A stretch of 64,000 nt of DNA from Massilia aurea (GCF_024753205.1 NZ_JANUGZ010000001.1:496001-560000); one strand, 5' to 3'. Numbered from the stretch's first letter, positions 35,391-45,860 are shown. A program made the numbers and translations. Notes: generated by a model not told the origin, from the sequence alone.

Positions 35391-37739
35391 TCAGAAACCG
35401 GTACCCATCTGGAACTGGAAGCGCTCCAGGCGGTCACCTGGCAGCGAATTCAGCGGCTTAGCATAACTCAACTTGAGCGGACCGACCGGGGAAATCCAGG
35501 ACAGACCGATACCGGCCGAGTAGCGGAACTCGCCGAAGCGGATCTTCGCGTCCTCCTGGAACACCTGGCCACCGTCGGCGAAGGTGAACCAGCGCAGGCT
35601 GCGGTCGGTGCCGCTGCCCGGGAACGGGAACTGCAGTTCGGCGTTGACGATGATGCGCTTCGAGCCGCCGATCGCATCGTAGTAACGCTGGTCGACCACG
35701 CCCAGCGACGAGCTTTCGTAACCGCGCACCGAACCGATACCACCCGCATAGAAGTTCTTGAAGACCGGGTAGGCGCTGCCGCCAATGCCCTTGCCGTAGT
35801 CGAACTCGCCGCGCAGGGCCAGCGTCATCCAGCGCGTGACCGGCTTCCACCACTGGTGTTCGTACACGAGGCGGTAGTACTTGGCGTCGCCGATCGCATC
35901 GACTTCGAAGTTGGCGCGCTGGAAGCGGCCACGGCTTGGCGTCACGGCGCTGTCGCGCGTGTCGCGGCCCCATGCCACCGTCAGCGGGATAGCATTGGTG
36001 GTGGCCGAGCCGACACCATTCGAAGGGCCGCCGTTCTGGCTCACGAACGTACGGTAGATGGATGGCGACGACTCGTCGGTTTCCAGTTCGGTACGTTCCA
36101 GGCCCGCACCGAAGTAGACGGTATCGGACTCGGAGAACGGCACGCCGAAGGTCATGTTGCCGCCGGTCTGGCGCACCGTGTACGAACCGATGTTCAGCGC
36201 CGGTGGACGCGACGTGCGCAGGTAGAGCGAGAACGCGCGTGAGACGCCGTCGTCGGTGAAGTACGGATTGGTCTGCGAGAACGCGATCGTCCGGTTGTAC
36301 TTGCTGGTATTGAGTTCGATGCCGACCGTGTTGCCGCTGCCGGCGAAGTTGGCCTGCGAGATCGACGCGGTGAACGTGAACTTCTCGGACTGCGAGAACG
36401 CGCCACCGATCATGAAGTTACCGGTCGGCTTTTCTTCGACGGCGATGTTCACGTCGACCTGGTCGGACGTGCCTGGCGACTCGGGCGTTTCGACCTTCAC
36501 GTCCTTGAAGTAGCCAAGGCGGTCGACGCGGTCGCGCGAGAGCTTGACGCGGTTGGCGTCGTACCACGAGCTCTCGAACTGGCGGAATTCGCGGCGGATG
36601 ACTTCATCGCGCGTGACGGTGTTGCCGGTGATGTTCATGTGGCGCACATAGGCGCGCTTGCCCGGGTCGACGAAGAACGTGAAGGCCACTTCGCGTTTTT
36701 CGCGATTGAGCTCCGGGTTGGCCGTGACGTTGGCGAACGCGTAGCCGAAGGTGCCCAGGCGATCGGAGATCAGCTTGTTGGTGCCTTCTTGCAGGTCGCC
36801 CACGTAGGTCTTGCCCGGCTGGAGCAGGATCAGCTGCTTGAGCTCTTCTTCGCGGCCGAACATTTCGCCTTCGAGCTTGACGCTCGAGACGGTGTACTGC
36901 TCGCCTTCGGTGACGTTGAGCGTCAGGTAGATGTCGCGCTTGTCCGGCGTGATCGACACTTGCGTCGATTCGACGTTGGCTTCGAGGTAGCCGTGATTCA
37001 GGTACCACGACTTGATCTTTTCCAGGTCGCCGGTCAGCTTCTGCTTGGAGTACTGGTCAGCCTTCGAATACCAGGTGAACCAGCCGGACGGGCGCAGCTC
37101 GAGCAACTGGCGCAACTCTTTGTCGCTGAACGCCTTGTTGCCGATGATGTTGATGCCCTTGATCTTGGCGACATCGCCTTCGTCCACGTTGAACATGATC
37201 GTGACGCGGTTGCGTTCGATCGGGGTCACGGTGGTGGTGATCTTCACGCCGTACAGGCCATGCGACAGGTACTGGCGCTTGAGTTCCTGCTCGGCGCGGT
37301 CGACCGACGCCTTGTCGAAGATCTTGGTCTGGGCCACGCCGATTTCGGACAGCGCCTTGACCAACATGTCTTTTTCGAATTCCTTGGTGCCCGTGAAGTC
37401 GACCGACGAAATCGCCGGACGCTCTTCGACCAGCACGACCAGCACGCCGTTTTCTTCTTCGAGGCGGATATCCTTGAAGAAGCCGGTTGCATACAACGCC
37501 TTGATCGCGCTCGAGGCCTTGACGTCGTCGAAGGTCTCGCCCACGCGCACCGGCAGGTAGCTGAACACGGTGCCTGCCTCGGTACGCTGGATGCCCTCGA
37601 CCCGGATGTCCTTGACGACGAACGGGTTGACGGCCATGGCATTATTTGCGTACAGCGTGGCGCACAGCGCCACAACGGCGGAGCCGATCAGGCTGCGGCG
37701 AATGAACGGCAAGGCGAAACGATCTTGTTGTGATTTCAT
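35391..37739 (-). CDS. bamA: Outer membrane protein assembly factor BamA
   Basis: A roughly 782-residue Omp85 protein that inserts beta-barrel proteins. After the signal peptide (ending NNAMA) are five POTRA domains, starting VVKDIRVEGIQRTEAGTVF, then a 16-strand barrel with the VRGYESSSLG loop-6 motif and a final FQFQMGTGF ending in Phe. An in-frame ATG eight codons upstream (37763) would lengthen the signal region with acidic residues, so I prefer 37739; neither has a strong ribosome site. Confidence 0.97.
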   Translation of the reverse strand: MKSQQDRFALPFIRRSLIGSAVVALCATLYANNAMAVNPFVVKDIRVEGIQRTEAGTVFSYLPVRVGETFDDVKASSAIKALYATGFFKDIRLEEENGVLVVLVEERPAISSVDFTGTKEFEKDMLVKALSEIGVAQTKIFDKASVDRAEQELKRQYLSHGLYGVKITTTVTPIERNRVTIMFNVDEGDVAKIKGINIIGNKAFSDKELRQLLELRPSGWFTWYSKADQYSKQKLTGDLEKIKSWYLNHGYLEANVESTQVSITPDKRDIYLTLNVTEGEQYTVSSVKLEGEMFGREEELKQLILLQPGKTYVGDLQEGTNKLISDRLGTFGYAFANVTANPELNREKREVAFTFFVDPGKRAYVRHMNITGNTVTRDEVIRREFRQFESSWYDANRVKLSRDRVDRLGYFKDVKVETPESPGTSDQVDVNIAVEEKPTGNFMIGGAFSQSEKFTFTASISQANFAGSGNTVGIELNTSKYNRTIAFSQTNPYFTDDGVSRAFSLYLRTSRPPALNIGSYTVRQTGGNMTFGVPFSESDTVYFGAGLERTELETDESSPSIYRTFVSQNGGPSNGVGSATTNAIPLTVAWGRDTRDSAVTPSRGRFQRANFEVDAIGDAKYYRLVYEHQWWKPVTRWMTLALRGEFDYGKGIGGSAYPVFKNFYAGGIGSVRGYESSSLGVVDQRYYDAIGGSKRIIVNAELQFPFPGSGTDRSLRWFTFADGGQVFQEDAKIRFGEFRYSAGIGLSWISPVGPLKLSYAKPLNSLPGDRLERFQFQMGTGF

Positions 37740-37820
37740 TGGCTGGATCAAAGGGTCACTCATTTGGACAACGATTGCTTGGTGATTTGACTGGGCTCCC
37801 GGGGAGCGAACCGCGGGCGG

Positions 37821-39158
37821 CTAGAGTAAGCGTCCCAGGTCGTTGAAGACGGCGAGCGCCATCAGCATGAACAGCAGGCCGACCCCGGCGCGCTGTGCGA
37901 ACTCGACGACGCGCACAGAAACAGGACGCCCGGTCAAAACTTCCAGCGAATAATACAGTAAATGGCCACCATCCAGAACGGGAATTGGTAACAAATTCAT
38001 GACGCCTAAGCTGATACTAATAAAGGCAATAAACTGTAAATAGCTGACGAGCCCAATGCGGGCGGTCTGTCCGGCGTAATCGGCGATCGTGATGGGACCC
38101 GTCACATTTTTCAGTGACGCCTCGCCGGTAATCATCTTGCCGATCATTTTCAGCGTCATCGTGGACGTTTCCCAGGTGCGCTCCGCACCGCGCGCGATGG
38201 CGTCGAACGGGCTTGACGAGACAGTCACCATCTCGGGCGCCTGCGCCACCATCGCCTTGATCACGCCGCGGCCGTTGGCGTCCGCCTCGGGCGTCAGCGA
38301 CAGCGTGACGGGCGCGCCGGCACGCTGGACTTCGACCTGCAGCGCGCGGCCCGGTGCGGCGCGCACCGCGTCGATGAAAGCGATGCCATCCACCACCGGC
38401 GCACCGTTCAGGCGCAGCACGAGGTCACCGGCCTGCAGGCCGGCGCGCTGCCCTGCCCCGTCGGCGATCACCTTGTCGATGCGCGGCTGCGGGCGCCACA
38501 AGTCCAGGCCGAGCGTGGCCATCACGTCGCTGTCGACATCGAGCTTGCCGATGACGGACGCCGGCAGCACCACGGTATATGCCCCGCCGCCCGTGCTGCG
38601 CAGGTCCAGGCGCGCGTCGGTCTTGTCGACCGCCGCGTGCATGATCTGCCAGCGCAGCTCGGACCACGAGCGCACGGCGCTGCCATTGACAGCAACCACG
38701 GTCTCGCCGCCGCGCACGCCGGCGCGGTAGGCTTCCGTCGATTCGGCCACGGCGCGCAGGCGCGCCGACGGCTCGTCCACGCCATGCATGAAGAGTGCGG
38801 CCATCAGGACGATCGCCAGCGCGAAGTTCGACAGCGGGCCGGCGGCGACGATGGCAATGCGCTTCCAGACATTCTGGCGCGTGAATTCGCGCGACAGCTC
38901 GCTCTTGTCGATCGGGCCAGCGTCGGGATCGCGGCTGTCGAGGAACTTGACGTAGCCGCCCAGCGGCAGCAGCGACACCGCCCACTCGGTCTGGTCGCGT
39001 CCGAAGCGGCGCGACCAGACGACGCGTCCCATGCCGATCGAAAAACGCAGTACCTTGACGCCGCAGGCACGCGCCACCAGGTAGTGACCCAGCTCGTGGA
39101 TCACGATCAGGGGGCCGAGCGCCAGCGCAAACGCCAGCACGGTGTAAAGCAGGGTCAT
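37821..39158 (-). CDS. rseP: Site-2 protease RseP
   Basis: A 445-residue inner-membrane zinc metalloprotease that cuts anti-sigma-E and remnant signal peptides. The zinc motif is HELGH near residues 21-25 and the second site is LLPIPVLDGGHLLYY near the C-terminus. Two PDZ domains lie between (AGVRGGETVVAVNGSAVRSW and AGLQAGDLVLRLNGAPVVDG). It is between dxr and bamA in the envelope cluster. Confidence 0.97.
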   Translation of the reverse strand: MTLLYTVLAFALALGPLIVIHELGHYLVARACGVKVLRFSIGMGRVVWSRRFGRDQTEWAVSLLPLGGYVKFLDSRDPDAGPIDKSELSREFTRQNVWKRIAIVAAGPLSNFALAIVLMAALFMHGVDEPSARLRAVAESTEAYRAGVRGGETVVAVNGSAVRSWSELRWQIMHAAVDKTDARLDLRSTGGGAYTVVLPASVIGKLDVDSDVMATLGLDLWRPQPRIDKVIADGAGQRAGLQAGDLVLRLNGAPVVDGIAFIDAVRAAPGRALQVEVQRAGAPVTLSLTPEADANGRGVIKAMVAQAPEMVTVSSSPFDAIARGAERTWETSTMTLKMIGKMITGEASLKNVTGPITIADYAGQTARIGLVSYLQFIAFISISLGVMNLLPIPVLDGGHLLYYSLEVLTGRPVSVRVVEFAQRAGVGLLFMLMALAVFNDLGRLL

Positions 39159-39175
39159 TGGGCGGTATCCGTCAA

Positions 39176-40348
39176 TCAGTGCAGACTGGCGACCGCATGC
39201 GCTGCAGCCTCGCGGGCGCGCGCGTCCTGGGCCAGCACGGCCTCGATCGACGGCGCCGGGCCATGCTCGACGGCGTCGAGTGCATGGCGGATGACGCGGT
39301 CGATGTCGCGGAAACCAATGCGGCGCTCGAGGAACGCGTCCACCGCGACTTCATTGGCGGCGTTGAGCAGTGCCGGGGCCGTGCCGCCGGCGCGCAGCGC
39401 GTCGAAGGCCAGGGCCAGGCATGGGAAGCGTGTGAAATCGGGCGGGAAGAACTGCAGCGCCGCCATCTGCGTCAGGTCGAGCTGGGCCACGCCGGACGCG
39501 ATCCGGTCCGGGTACGCCAGCGCGTGCGCGATCGGCGTGCGCATGTCGGGGTTACCCAGCTGTGCCAGTACCGAACCGTCGACGTACGACACCATCGAGT
39601 GGATCACGCTTTGCGGGTGGATCACGACCTCGATCTGGTCGGCCGGCGCGCCGAACAGCCAGTGGGCTTCGATCACTTCGAGGCCCTTGTTCATCATGGT
39701 TGCCGAATCCACCGAGATCTTGCGGCCCATGACCCAGTTCGGGTGCTTGCAGGCTTCGTCCGGGGTCACGTCGCCAAGCGTCTCGACGGCGCGGTTCAGG
39801 AACGGGCCGCCCGATGCGGTGAGCAGGATCTTGGCCACCCCGGCTGCCGCCGGCACGCGAGCGAAAGCGGCGGGCAGCGACTGAAAGATGGCATTGTGTT
39901 CGCTGTCGATCGGCAGCAGCGTTGCATTGTGCTCGCGCACGGCGTCCATGAACAGCTGGCCGGACATGACCAGCGCTTCCTTGTTCGCCAGCAGGATCTT
40001 CTTGCCGGCGCGGGCCGCAGCCAGCGTCGGGGCCAGGCCGGCGGCGCCGACAATGGCGGCCATCACGGTGTCGGTGTCGGCGTTTGACGCGATATCGCAC
40101 AGCGCCTGCTCGCCGTATTCGACGCTGGTAGGCAGGTCGGCGATCAGCGTTGCCAGGCGTGCGGCCGCGTCGGCGCTACCGACCACGGCGCGCGCGGGGC
40201 GGCAACTGCGGCAGGCGGCAGCCAGTTCTTCCACGCGCGAGTGGGCGCTCAGCGCGTACACCTGGTATTGCTCCGGATGGCGCGCCAGCACGTCGAGGGT
40301 CGAGGCGCCGATCGAGCCGGTGGCGCCCAGGATGGTAATGCGTTGCAT
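39176..40348 (-). CDS. dxr: 1-deoxy-D-xylulose 5-phosphate reductoisomerase
   Basis: A 390-residue NADPH enzyme of the MEP isoprenoid pathway. [20 protein letters not shown] is the nucleotide-binding start; [29 protein letters not shown] and [16 protein letters not shown] are the metal and substrate blocks. It supplies precursors for the undecaprenyl synthase encoded two genes upstream. Confidence 0.98.
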   Translation of the reverse strand: MQRITILGATGSIGASTLDVLARHPEQYQVYALSAHSRVEELAAACRSCRPARAVVGSADAAARLATLIADLPTSVEYGEQALCDIASNADTDTVMAAIVGAAGLAPTLAAARAGKKILLANKEALVMSGQLFMDAVREHNATLLPIDSEHNAIFQSLPAAFARVPAAAGVAKILLTASGGPFLNRAVETLGDVTPDEACKHPNWVMGRKISVDSATMMNKGLEVIEAHWLFGAPADQIEVVIHPQSVIHSMVSYVDGSVLAQLGNPDMRTPIAHALAYPDRIASGVAQLDLTQMAALQFFPPDFTRFPCLALAFDALRAGGTAPALLNAANEVAVDAFLERRIGFRDIDRVIRHALDAVEHGPAPSIEAVLAQDARAREAAAHAVASLH

Positions 40349-40360
40349 GTGAACTTCCTT

Positions 40361-41191
40361 CTAGAGCCAGGTGGCGATCAGCGCCGCCAGTGGCAGGACC
40401 GGCACGAGTGCGTCGATCCGGTCCAGCACGCCGCCGTGGCCCGGCAGCAGGTTGCTGCTGTCCTTGGCGCCGGCGCGGCGTTTGAGCTGGGATTCGAACA
40501 GGTCGCCAACGACGCTGGCAACCACGATGAGGGCAATCACGGCGAACAGGCCGAGCCAGCCGAGGCCCGCCTGGACGCGCACGGCGAACGTGCCGGCGAA
40601 GGCTTCGCCGCCGAACAGGACGGTGCAGGCGGCCAGCACCAGCGTGACGAGTCCGCCGCCGATGGCGCCCTCCCACGATTTACCAGGCGAGATGCTCGGC
40701 GCCAGCTTGCGCTTGCCGAAGGTCTTGCCGCAGACATAGGCAAAGATGTCGGCGGCCCAGACGATGGCCAGCACCGACAGCAGCAGCACGGCCGAATAAT
40801 TGAACAGGTAGACGATGGCCACGAAGCAGGCCACCAGCGAAATCGCATAGAGCAAGCTCAGCAAAGTGTTGGGGGTGCTCGACAGCGGCGGCAGGCCGAA
40901 CTTGAGCGTCGGTGCGAAACGCAGCGCCCACAGCAGCACGCCGATACCGAACCAGAAGGTTGGATTGCCCTGCTCGCGCACGAAGAACGCGTAGGCAAAG
41001 GCCAGCGTCCAGGCGCCGGCGATCAGGAGCGCGCTACGGGCGCCGGGGTTGAACAGGCGAAAACATTCCCAGATCGCGGCGCCGAAAAAGACGCAGGCCA
41101 CCACCGCAAACGCCGTGTAATTGTTGGAGTACAGAACCGGCAGCAGGACTGCCAGCAGGACGAGTGCGGTGAGAATCCGGGTCTTGAGCAT
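40361..41191 (-). CDS. cdsA: Phosphatidate cytidylyltransferase
   Basis: A 276-residue polytopic membrane enzyme making CDP-diacylglycerol. The CdsA signature is LKRRAGAKDSSNLLPGHGG followed by VLDRID near the C-terminus, preceded by SPGKSWEGAIGG. About eight membrane segments are visible. The start abuts the uppS stop with no gap. Confidence 0.97.
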   Translation of the reverse strand: MLKTRILTALVLLAVLLPVLYSNNYTAFAVVACVFFGAAIWECFRLFNPGARSALLIAGAWTLAFAYAFFVREQGNPTFWFGIGVLLWALRFAPTLKFGLPPLSSTPNTLLSLLYAISLVACFVAIVYLFNYSAVLLLSVLAIVWAADIFAYVCGKTFGKRKLAPSISPGKSWEGAIGGGLVTLVLAACTVLFGGEAFAGTFAVRVQAGLGWLGLFAVIALIVVASVVGDLFESQLKRRAGAKDSSNLLPGHGGVLDRIDALVPVLPLAALIATWL

Positions 41192-41941
41192 TTAGTTGGT
41201 CTTCTTCGCTACTTGGGCGCCGGTCTGGCCAAAGCGCCGTTCGCGCTCCTGGTAGGAGCCAATCGCCTCGTCCAGCGCCTTTGGCGTGAAGTCAGGCCAG
41301 AAGGTGTCGGTAAAGTGCAGCTCGGCATATGCCAGCTGCCACAACAGGAAATTCGAAATGCGTTCTTCGCCGCCGGTGCGGATGAACAGGTCGGGCTCAG
41401 GCGCATACGCCATCGCCAGGTGCGGCGCCAGCATGTCTTCACTGAACTCGGTGACGCCGGGGTTGGCTTTCACCATCTTGCCGGTTGCCTGCATGATATC
41501 CCAGCGCCCGCCATAGTTCGCGCACACGGTGACCGTCAGGCGCGTGTTGCCGGCCGTGCGGCGCTCGGCATTGGCGATCATATCCTGCAGCTTGGCGTCG
41601 AAGCGGCTCAGGTCACCGACCACTTTCAGGCGGATATTATTGGCGTGCATCTTGGCGACTTCGCGCTCGAGCGCCGTCACGAACAGGCGCATCAGCAGCG
41701 AGACTTCGTCGGCAGGACGACGCCAGTTCTCGGACGAGAACGCGAACAGCGTCAGGTATTCGACGCCCCGCTCGACGCAGGCTTCGACCACGCCGCGCAC
41801 GGCTTCGACGCCCTTGACGTGGCCGGCCACGCGCGGCAGCAAGCGTTTGGTTGCCCAGCGGCCATTACCGTCCATGATGATGGCAATATGGCGTGGCACG
41901 GCGGACGTGGCGGGAACGGCGGTGGTCGAGCTTTTGAACAT
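41192..41941 (-). CDS. uppS: Undecaprenyl diphosphate synthase
   Basis: A 249-residue cis-prenyltransferase making the lipid carrier for peptidoglycan and O-antigen. Signature blocks are [38 protein letters not shown] and [21 protein letters not shown] strong hairpin separates it from frr upstream. Confidence 0.98.
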   Translation of the reverse strand: MFKSSTTAVPATSAVPRHIAIIMDGNGRWATKRLLPRVAGHVKGVEAVRGVVEACVERGVEYLTLFAFSSENWRRPADEVSLLMRLFVTALEREVAKMHANNIRLKVVGDLSRFDAKLQDMIANAERRTAGNTRLTVTVCANYGGRWDIMQATGKMVKANPGVTEFSEDMLAPHLAMAYAPEPDLFIRTGGEERISNFLLWQLAYAELHFTDTFWPDFTPKALDEAIGSYQERERRFGQTGAQVAKKTN

Positions 41942-42021
41942 CAGATTTCCATAAAACTGCGCCAGAGAGCTGCGCTACAGAATTGCACCTGGCATTGCGC
42001 AATTGGCCAATCATAAGGCAC

Positions 42022-42058
42022 GCGGACCGGCCGCGGCAAGTTGCCGGGGCCGGTCCGC
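42022..42058. terminator. Strong hairpin between frr and uppS
   Basis: An 11-base perfect inverted repeat (GCGGACCGGCC / GGCCGGTCCGC) encloses a second palindrome CGGCAAGTTGCCG. It follows the frr stop on the minus strand. No T run follows, so it may pause, stabilise the upstream message, or act with Rho. Confidence 0.5.
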
Positions 42059-42093
42059 AGGAAAGCCCGGGGGCTCGCCGATGAAATGCCTGC

Positions 42094-42654
42094 TTACACG
42101 GTCAGGATTTCTTTTTCTTTTTCGCTCAGCAGCTTGTCGATGTCAGCCACGGCCTTGTCGGTCAGCTTCTGGATTTCGTCCGACGAACGGCGCTCGTCGT
42201 CTTCCGATGCGGTCTTGTCTTTGACCATTTTCTTCAGCGCTTCGTTGGCGTCGCGACGGATATTGCGCACGGCAATTTTCGCGTCTTCACCTTCGGACTT
42301 GGTCAGCTTGACCATTTCCTTGCGGCGCTCTTCGGTCAGCGGCGGGGTCGGCACACGGATCATTTCGCCCTGCGACGACGGGTTCAGGCCCAGGTCGGCA
42401 TCGCGGATGGCCTTTTCGATAGCCGCCAGCATCTTCTTTTCGAATGGCTGGACGCCGATCGTGCGGGCATCAACCAGCGTCAGGTTGGCCACCATCGGCA
42501 GCGCCGTTGGCGAACCGTAGTAGTCGACCGTGACGTGATCCAGAATGCCGGTGTGGGCGCGGCCGGTACGGACCTTGGCCAGATCGGCGCGCAGGGTTTC
42601 GATGGACTTGACCATGCGGTCTTGTGCGTTTTTCTTGACGTCAGCTAAGGACAT
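42094..42654 (-). CDS. frr: Ribosome recycling factor
   Basis: A 186-residue factor releasing ribosomes after termination. It begins [19 protein letters not shown] and shows [17 protein letters not shown] and [14 protein letters not shown]. The start at 42654 has AGGAG six bases upstream; an ATG 19 codons earlier lacks one and would add an unrelated tail. Confidence 0.98.
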   Translation of the reverse strand: MSLADVKKNAQDRMVKSIETLRADLAKVRTGRAHTGILDHVTVDYYGSPTALPMVANLTLVDARTIGVQPFEKKMLAAIEKAIRDADLGLNPSSQGEMIRVPTPPLTEERRKEMVKLTKSEGEDAKIAVRNIRRDANEALKKMVKDKTASEDDERRSSDEIQKLTDKAVADIDKLLSEKEKEILTV

Positions 42655-42679
42655 GCTGCTCTCCTGTTGTTCAGTTAAT

Positions 42680-43396
42680 TTAGACGTGGACCAGTGTACC
42701 TTCGTCTTCACCCATGATCACGCGCGTGAGCGCGCCGGGCTTGACGATGGAAAACACCTTGATCGGCAGTTTCTGGTCGCGGCACAGTGCGAACGCGGTG
42801 GCGTCCATCACCTGCAGGTGTTTCGAGATGGCTTCGTCGAACGTGATGCTCTCGTAGCGGGTCGCGGTTGGATCCTTGTTCGGGTCGGCGCTGTAGACGC
42901 CATCGACCTTGGTGGCTTTCAGGACGATCTCGGCCGAGATTTCGGCGCCGCGCAGGGCGGCAGCCGTATCGGTCGTGAAGAACGGATTGCCGGTACCGGC
43001 GGCAAACACGACGACCTTGCCCTCTTCGAGGTATTGCAGCGCTTTCGGGCGCACGTAGGGCTCGACGACCTGCTCGATGGCGATGGCCGACATGACGCGG
43101 GCGGTGATGCCGACGTGACGCATCGCGTCCGCCAGTGCCAGCGCATTCATGACGGTGGCCAGCATGCCCATGTAGTCGGCGGTCGCGCGGTCCATGCCCT
43201 GGGCGCCGGGGGCGACGCCGCGGAAGATGTTGCCACCGCCAATGACGACCGCGATCTGCACACCCAGCTTGGCGACTTCGGCCACGTCGGCCACCATGCG
43301 TTCGATGGTGGCGCGGTTGATGCCGAACTGATCGTCGCCCATCAGTGCTTCGCCAGACAGTTTCAGAAGGACACGTTGGTAAGCTGGTTTTGTCAT
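42680..43396 (-). CDS. pyrH: Uridylate kinase
   Basis: A 238-residue hexameric UMP kinase of pyrimidine synthesis. [13 protein letters not shown] and [12 protein letters not shown] are the ATP-site loops; [16 protein letters not shown] and [14 protein letters not shown] are the UMP and phosphate blocks. It is followed by frr 25 bases away and has its own promoter region, since the tsf terminator lies upstream. Confidence 0.98.
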   Translation of the reverse strand: MTKPAYQRVLLKLSGEALMGDDQFGINRATIERMVADVAEVAKLGVQIAVVIGGGNIFRGVAPGAQGMDRATADYMGMLATVMNALALADAMRHVGITARVMSAIAIEQVVEPYVRPKALQYLEEGKVVVFAAGTGNPFFTTDTAAALRGAEISAEIVLKATKVDGVYSADPNKDPTATRYESITFDEAISKHLQVMDATAFALCRDQKLPIKVFSIVKPGALTRVIMGEDEGTLVHV

Positions 43397-43667
43397 GATG
43401 AAGCGGCTCCTTTAAGATAGTGCTGTGGATCGAATTCGGGTCTGACCAACGCCTCGTGGGCGGGTCTCATCCGTGCCGGGACGGATGGGATTGTAAAGCG
43501 GGTACGGCGTGGGGCGCGCTACGCATGGCGGACGCGACGATTGTTGGCTCTACGCTCATCCGGAATGATAACGGAGACGCAATATGCATCCTGCAAAACT
43601 TACGTTCGGATACCAAACCAAACCAAACCAAACCGGCTCCGCTCGCTGCCCCATCACCGCACCGCCA
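43397..43667. other. pyrH upstream region with a short tandem repeat
   Basis: The gap between pyrH and tsf (338 bases) contains no gene. On the minus strand TTGCAG (plus bases 43591-43596) and CGTTAT (43568-43573) with 17-base spacing could be the pyrH promoter, though the match is modest. A 5-base tandem repeat of ACCAA, about 4.6 units, spans 43612-43634. Confidence 0.35.
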
Positions 43668-43670
43668 ACC

Positions 43671-43704
43671 ATCACCGCGTGGATGGCGCAGCCATCCACC
43701 CTAC
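43671..43704 (+). repeat. REP-like palindromic element, copy 1
   Basis: ATCACCGCGTGG then a stem GGATGGC-GCA-GCCATCC and CACCCTAC. The same frame with different stem bases is present at 50127-50160 and, inverted, at 50190-50218. It lies just beyond the tsf terminator. Confidence 0.7.
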
Positions 43705-43731
43705 AAAAACGGGCCTCACGGCCCGTTTGTT
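43704..43731 (-). terminator. Rho-independent terminator after tsf
   Basis: A perfect 9-base stem AAACGGGCC / GGCCCGTTT with a four-base loop (43707-43728), followed on the minus strand by a run of T. It starts a few bases after the tsf stop. Confidence 0.85.
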
Positions 43732-43734
43732 TGA

Positions 43735-44643
43735 TTACTGCTTGTTGGCAGCCATCTGTGCTGCGACTTCAGCTGCGAAGTCGTCGACCTTCTTCTCGAT
43801 GCCCTCGCCCACCACGTACATGGTGAAGCCCTTGACGGTGGTGTTGGCCGCCTTGATCATCTGTTCGATCGACTGCTTGTCGTTCTTGACGAACGCCTGG
43901 TTCAGCAGCGAGACTTCTTTCAGGTACTTCTGCACCGAACCGTCGACGCGCTTGGCGACGATGTCAGCCGATTGTGGCTGCTTGCCTTCGGCGACGGCCT
44001 TGTCGGCATCTTCCTTGGCTTTCAGTTCAGCGACCGAACGCTCTTTTTCGATCATTTCTGCTGGCACTTGCTCCGACGACAGAGCGACTGGCTTCATGGC
44101 AGCGATGTGCATGGCCAGGTCCTTGCCGACTTGCTCGTCCGCACCTTCGAAATCGACGATGACGCCGATACGGGTGCCGTGCAGGTACGACGCCAGCTTG
44201 CCGGTGGTTTCGAAACGCTGGAAACGACGCACGGTCATGTTCTCGCCGATCTTGCCGATCAGGCCAGTACGGACGTCGTCGAAGGTACCGCCTTCGTGCG
44301 GCAGTGCTGCCAGTGCAGCGACGTCAGCCGGGTTGTTTTCAGCGACCAGACGTGCTGCCAGGTTCACCAGCGCCAGGAAATCGTCGTTCTTCGCGACGAA
44401 GTCGGTTTCGCTGTTGACTTCGACGAGCGCGCCGACGTTGCCCGAAATATAGGTAGCAACAACGCCTTCAGCGGTCACGCGTGCCGATGCCTTCGATGCC
44501 TTGCCGCCCAGCTTGACGCGCAGGATTTCTTCAGCACGACCCATGTCGCCGTCGGCTTCGGTCAGTGCTTTTTTGCATTCCATCATTGGTGCATCGGTCT
44601 TGGCGCGCAGTTCGCCAACCATTGCTGCAGTAATAGCTGCCAT
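43735..44643 (-). CDS. tsf: Elongation factor Ts
   Basis: A 302-residue nucleotide exchange factor for EF-Tu. It shows [20 protein letters not shown] at the start, then the [13 protein letters not shown] block and [16 protein letters not shown]. The ATG at 44643 has AGGAG seven bases upstream. A terminator-like hairpin separates it from rpsB, as in other bacteria where read-through sets the ratio. Confidence 0.98.
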   Translation of the reverse strand: MAAITAAMVGELRAKTDAPMMECKKALTEADGDMGRAEEILRVKLGGKASKASARVTAEGVVATYISGNVGALVEVNSETDFVAKNDDFLALVNLAARLVAENNPADVAALAALPHEGGTFDDVRTGLIGKIGENMTVRRFQRFETTGKLASYLHGTRIGVIVDFEGADEQVGKDLAMHIAAMKPVALSSEQVPAEMIEKERSVAELKAKEDADKAVAEGKQPQSADIVAKRVDGSVQKYLKEVSLLNQAFVKNDKQSIEQMIKAANTTVKGFTMYVVGEGIEKKVDDFAAEVAAQMAANKQ

Positions 44644-44714
44644 AGTGTGTTCTCCTAAATGTGTATCCAGGGGTGCAGTCCGCGAATGATGTGCGTTCTG
44701 CAAGTATTTAGCTT

Positions 44715-44750
44715 AAAAAAAGGGGGGCTCGACAGTACGGCGCCCCCTTC
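44715..44750 (-). terminator. Intrinsic terminator/attenuator between rpsB and tsf
   Basis: On the minus strand an eight to nine base stem GAAGGGGGC / GCCCCCCTT with a 13-base loop is followed by seven T. It lies 33 bases after the rpsB stop, so only part of the transcription should continue into tsf. Confidence 0.75.
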
Positions 44751-44782
44751 TATGTGGCAGCAGGCACATGGCCTGCCATCAC

Positions 44783-45535
44783 TTATGCCTGCTCGGAAAC
44801 TTCGACGAAGTCGTCGCCGCCGGCTGCCTTGACCATGTCAGCCAATTCGTTGGTCGCGCTGGCGCGGCCTTCGATGATCGCATCGGCAACGCCGCGTGCG
44901 TACAGGCTGATGGCTTTCGACGAGTCGTCGTTACCCGGGATGATGTGGGTCACGCCTTCTGGCGAGTGGTTGGTGTCGACGATGCCGATGACCGGGATGC
45001 CCAGCTTGCCGGCTTCGGTGATCGTACCCTTGTGGTAGCCGACGTCAACGACGAAGATCGCGTCTGGCACGCCGCCCAGATCCTTGATACCGCCGATCGA
45101 CTTTTGCAGCTTGATCATTTCGCGCGAGAACATCAGCGCTTCTTTTTTCGACATCTTCTCGACCGAGCCGTCTTCGACCAGGACTTCCATTTCCTTCAGG
45201 CGCTTGATCGACGTCTTGATGGTCTTGAAGTTGGTCAGCATGCCGCCGAGCCAGCGCTGGTCGACGTATGGGACGCCGGCGCGTTGCGCTTCAGCTGCGA
45301 TGATGTCGCGAGCCTGACGCTTGGTGCCGACCATCAGGATCGTGCCGCGGTTGGCGGAGATCTGCTTGATGGTTTTCATCGCATCCTGATACATCGCCAT
45401 GGTTTTTTCCAGGTTGATGATGTGGATCTTGTTGCGATGACCGAAGATGAACGGTGCCATCTTTGGATTCCAGAAACGGGTCTGGTGGCCGAAGTGAATA
45501 CCGGCTTCCAGCATTTCGCGCATAGTAACGGACAT
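44783..45535 (-). CDS. rpsB: 30S ribosomal protein S2
   Basis: A 250-residue ribosomal protein beginning [20 protein letters not shown] with the S2 blocks [35 protein letters not shown] and [17 protein letters not shown]. The ATG at 45535 has GGAG six bases upstream; an ATG 14 codons earlier lies in the leader hairpin region and is rejected. Confidence 0.99.
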   Translation of the reverse strand: MSVTMREMLEAGIHFGHQTRFWNPKMAPFIFGHRNKIHIINLEKTMAMYQDAMKTIKQISANRGTILMVGTKRQARDIIAAEAQRAGVPYVDQRWLGGMLTNFKTIKTSIKRLKEMEVLVEDGSVEKMSKKEALMFSREMIKLQKSIGGIKDLGGVPDAIFVVDVGYHKGTITEAGKLGIPVIGIVDTNHSPEGVTHIIPGNDDSSKAISLYARGVADAIIEGRASATNELADMVKAAGGDDFVEVSEQA

Positions 45536-45558
45536 GTAATTCTCCAGGGTTGGGTCTT

Positions 45559-45603
45559 GAATGTGGCCAGTCACCAAGCAGGCACCCTTTTAGGGCCACA
45601 TTC
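45559..45603 (-). promoter_or_regulatory. rpsB leader hairpin
   Basis: GAATGTGGCC and GGCCACATTC form a perfect 10-base stem around a 25-base inner part, ending 24 bases before the rpsB start. S2 operons in other proteobacteria carry a structured leader used for feedback by S2. A weak minus-strand promoter (TTGTAA, 17 bases, TGATAG) lies just upstream near 45608-45645. Confidence 0.5.
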
Positions 45604-45753
45604 GCGATTTCTATCAATTAAAAAACTTTATTTTTACAACGTTGCACGATGTGAATCCGAGCAACCCGAGATTCTAGCGGAATTGTCAGCATTATTCAAG
45701 CGTGCAATCGCAGCCGGGCCAGGCGGCGCGTTGCCCCAGGCTCTTCCCCTGCC

Positions 45754-45783
45754 TTACAGCAGTGACGCGACATCCCTTATAAT
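45754..45783 (+). promoter_or_regulatory. Promoter for map-glnD
   Basis: A perfect TATAAT at 45778-45783 with TTACAG at 45754-45759 (18-base spacer). It would start transcription near 45790, giving a leader of about 70 bases before map. Confidence 0.5.
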
Positions 45784-45860
45784 GGCGGCCATACTGCCCC
45801 GACCATTGCCACCCCGGTCGCCGGGCGCTCACCCGATACCACGCAGGATACGACTCTCCT

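Noticed and set aside
43397..43734. A gene in the pyrH-tsf gap
   Set aside because: Open frames here contain the repeat, palindrome and terminator and have no coding signature.
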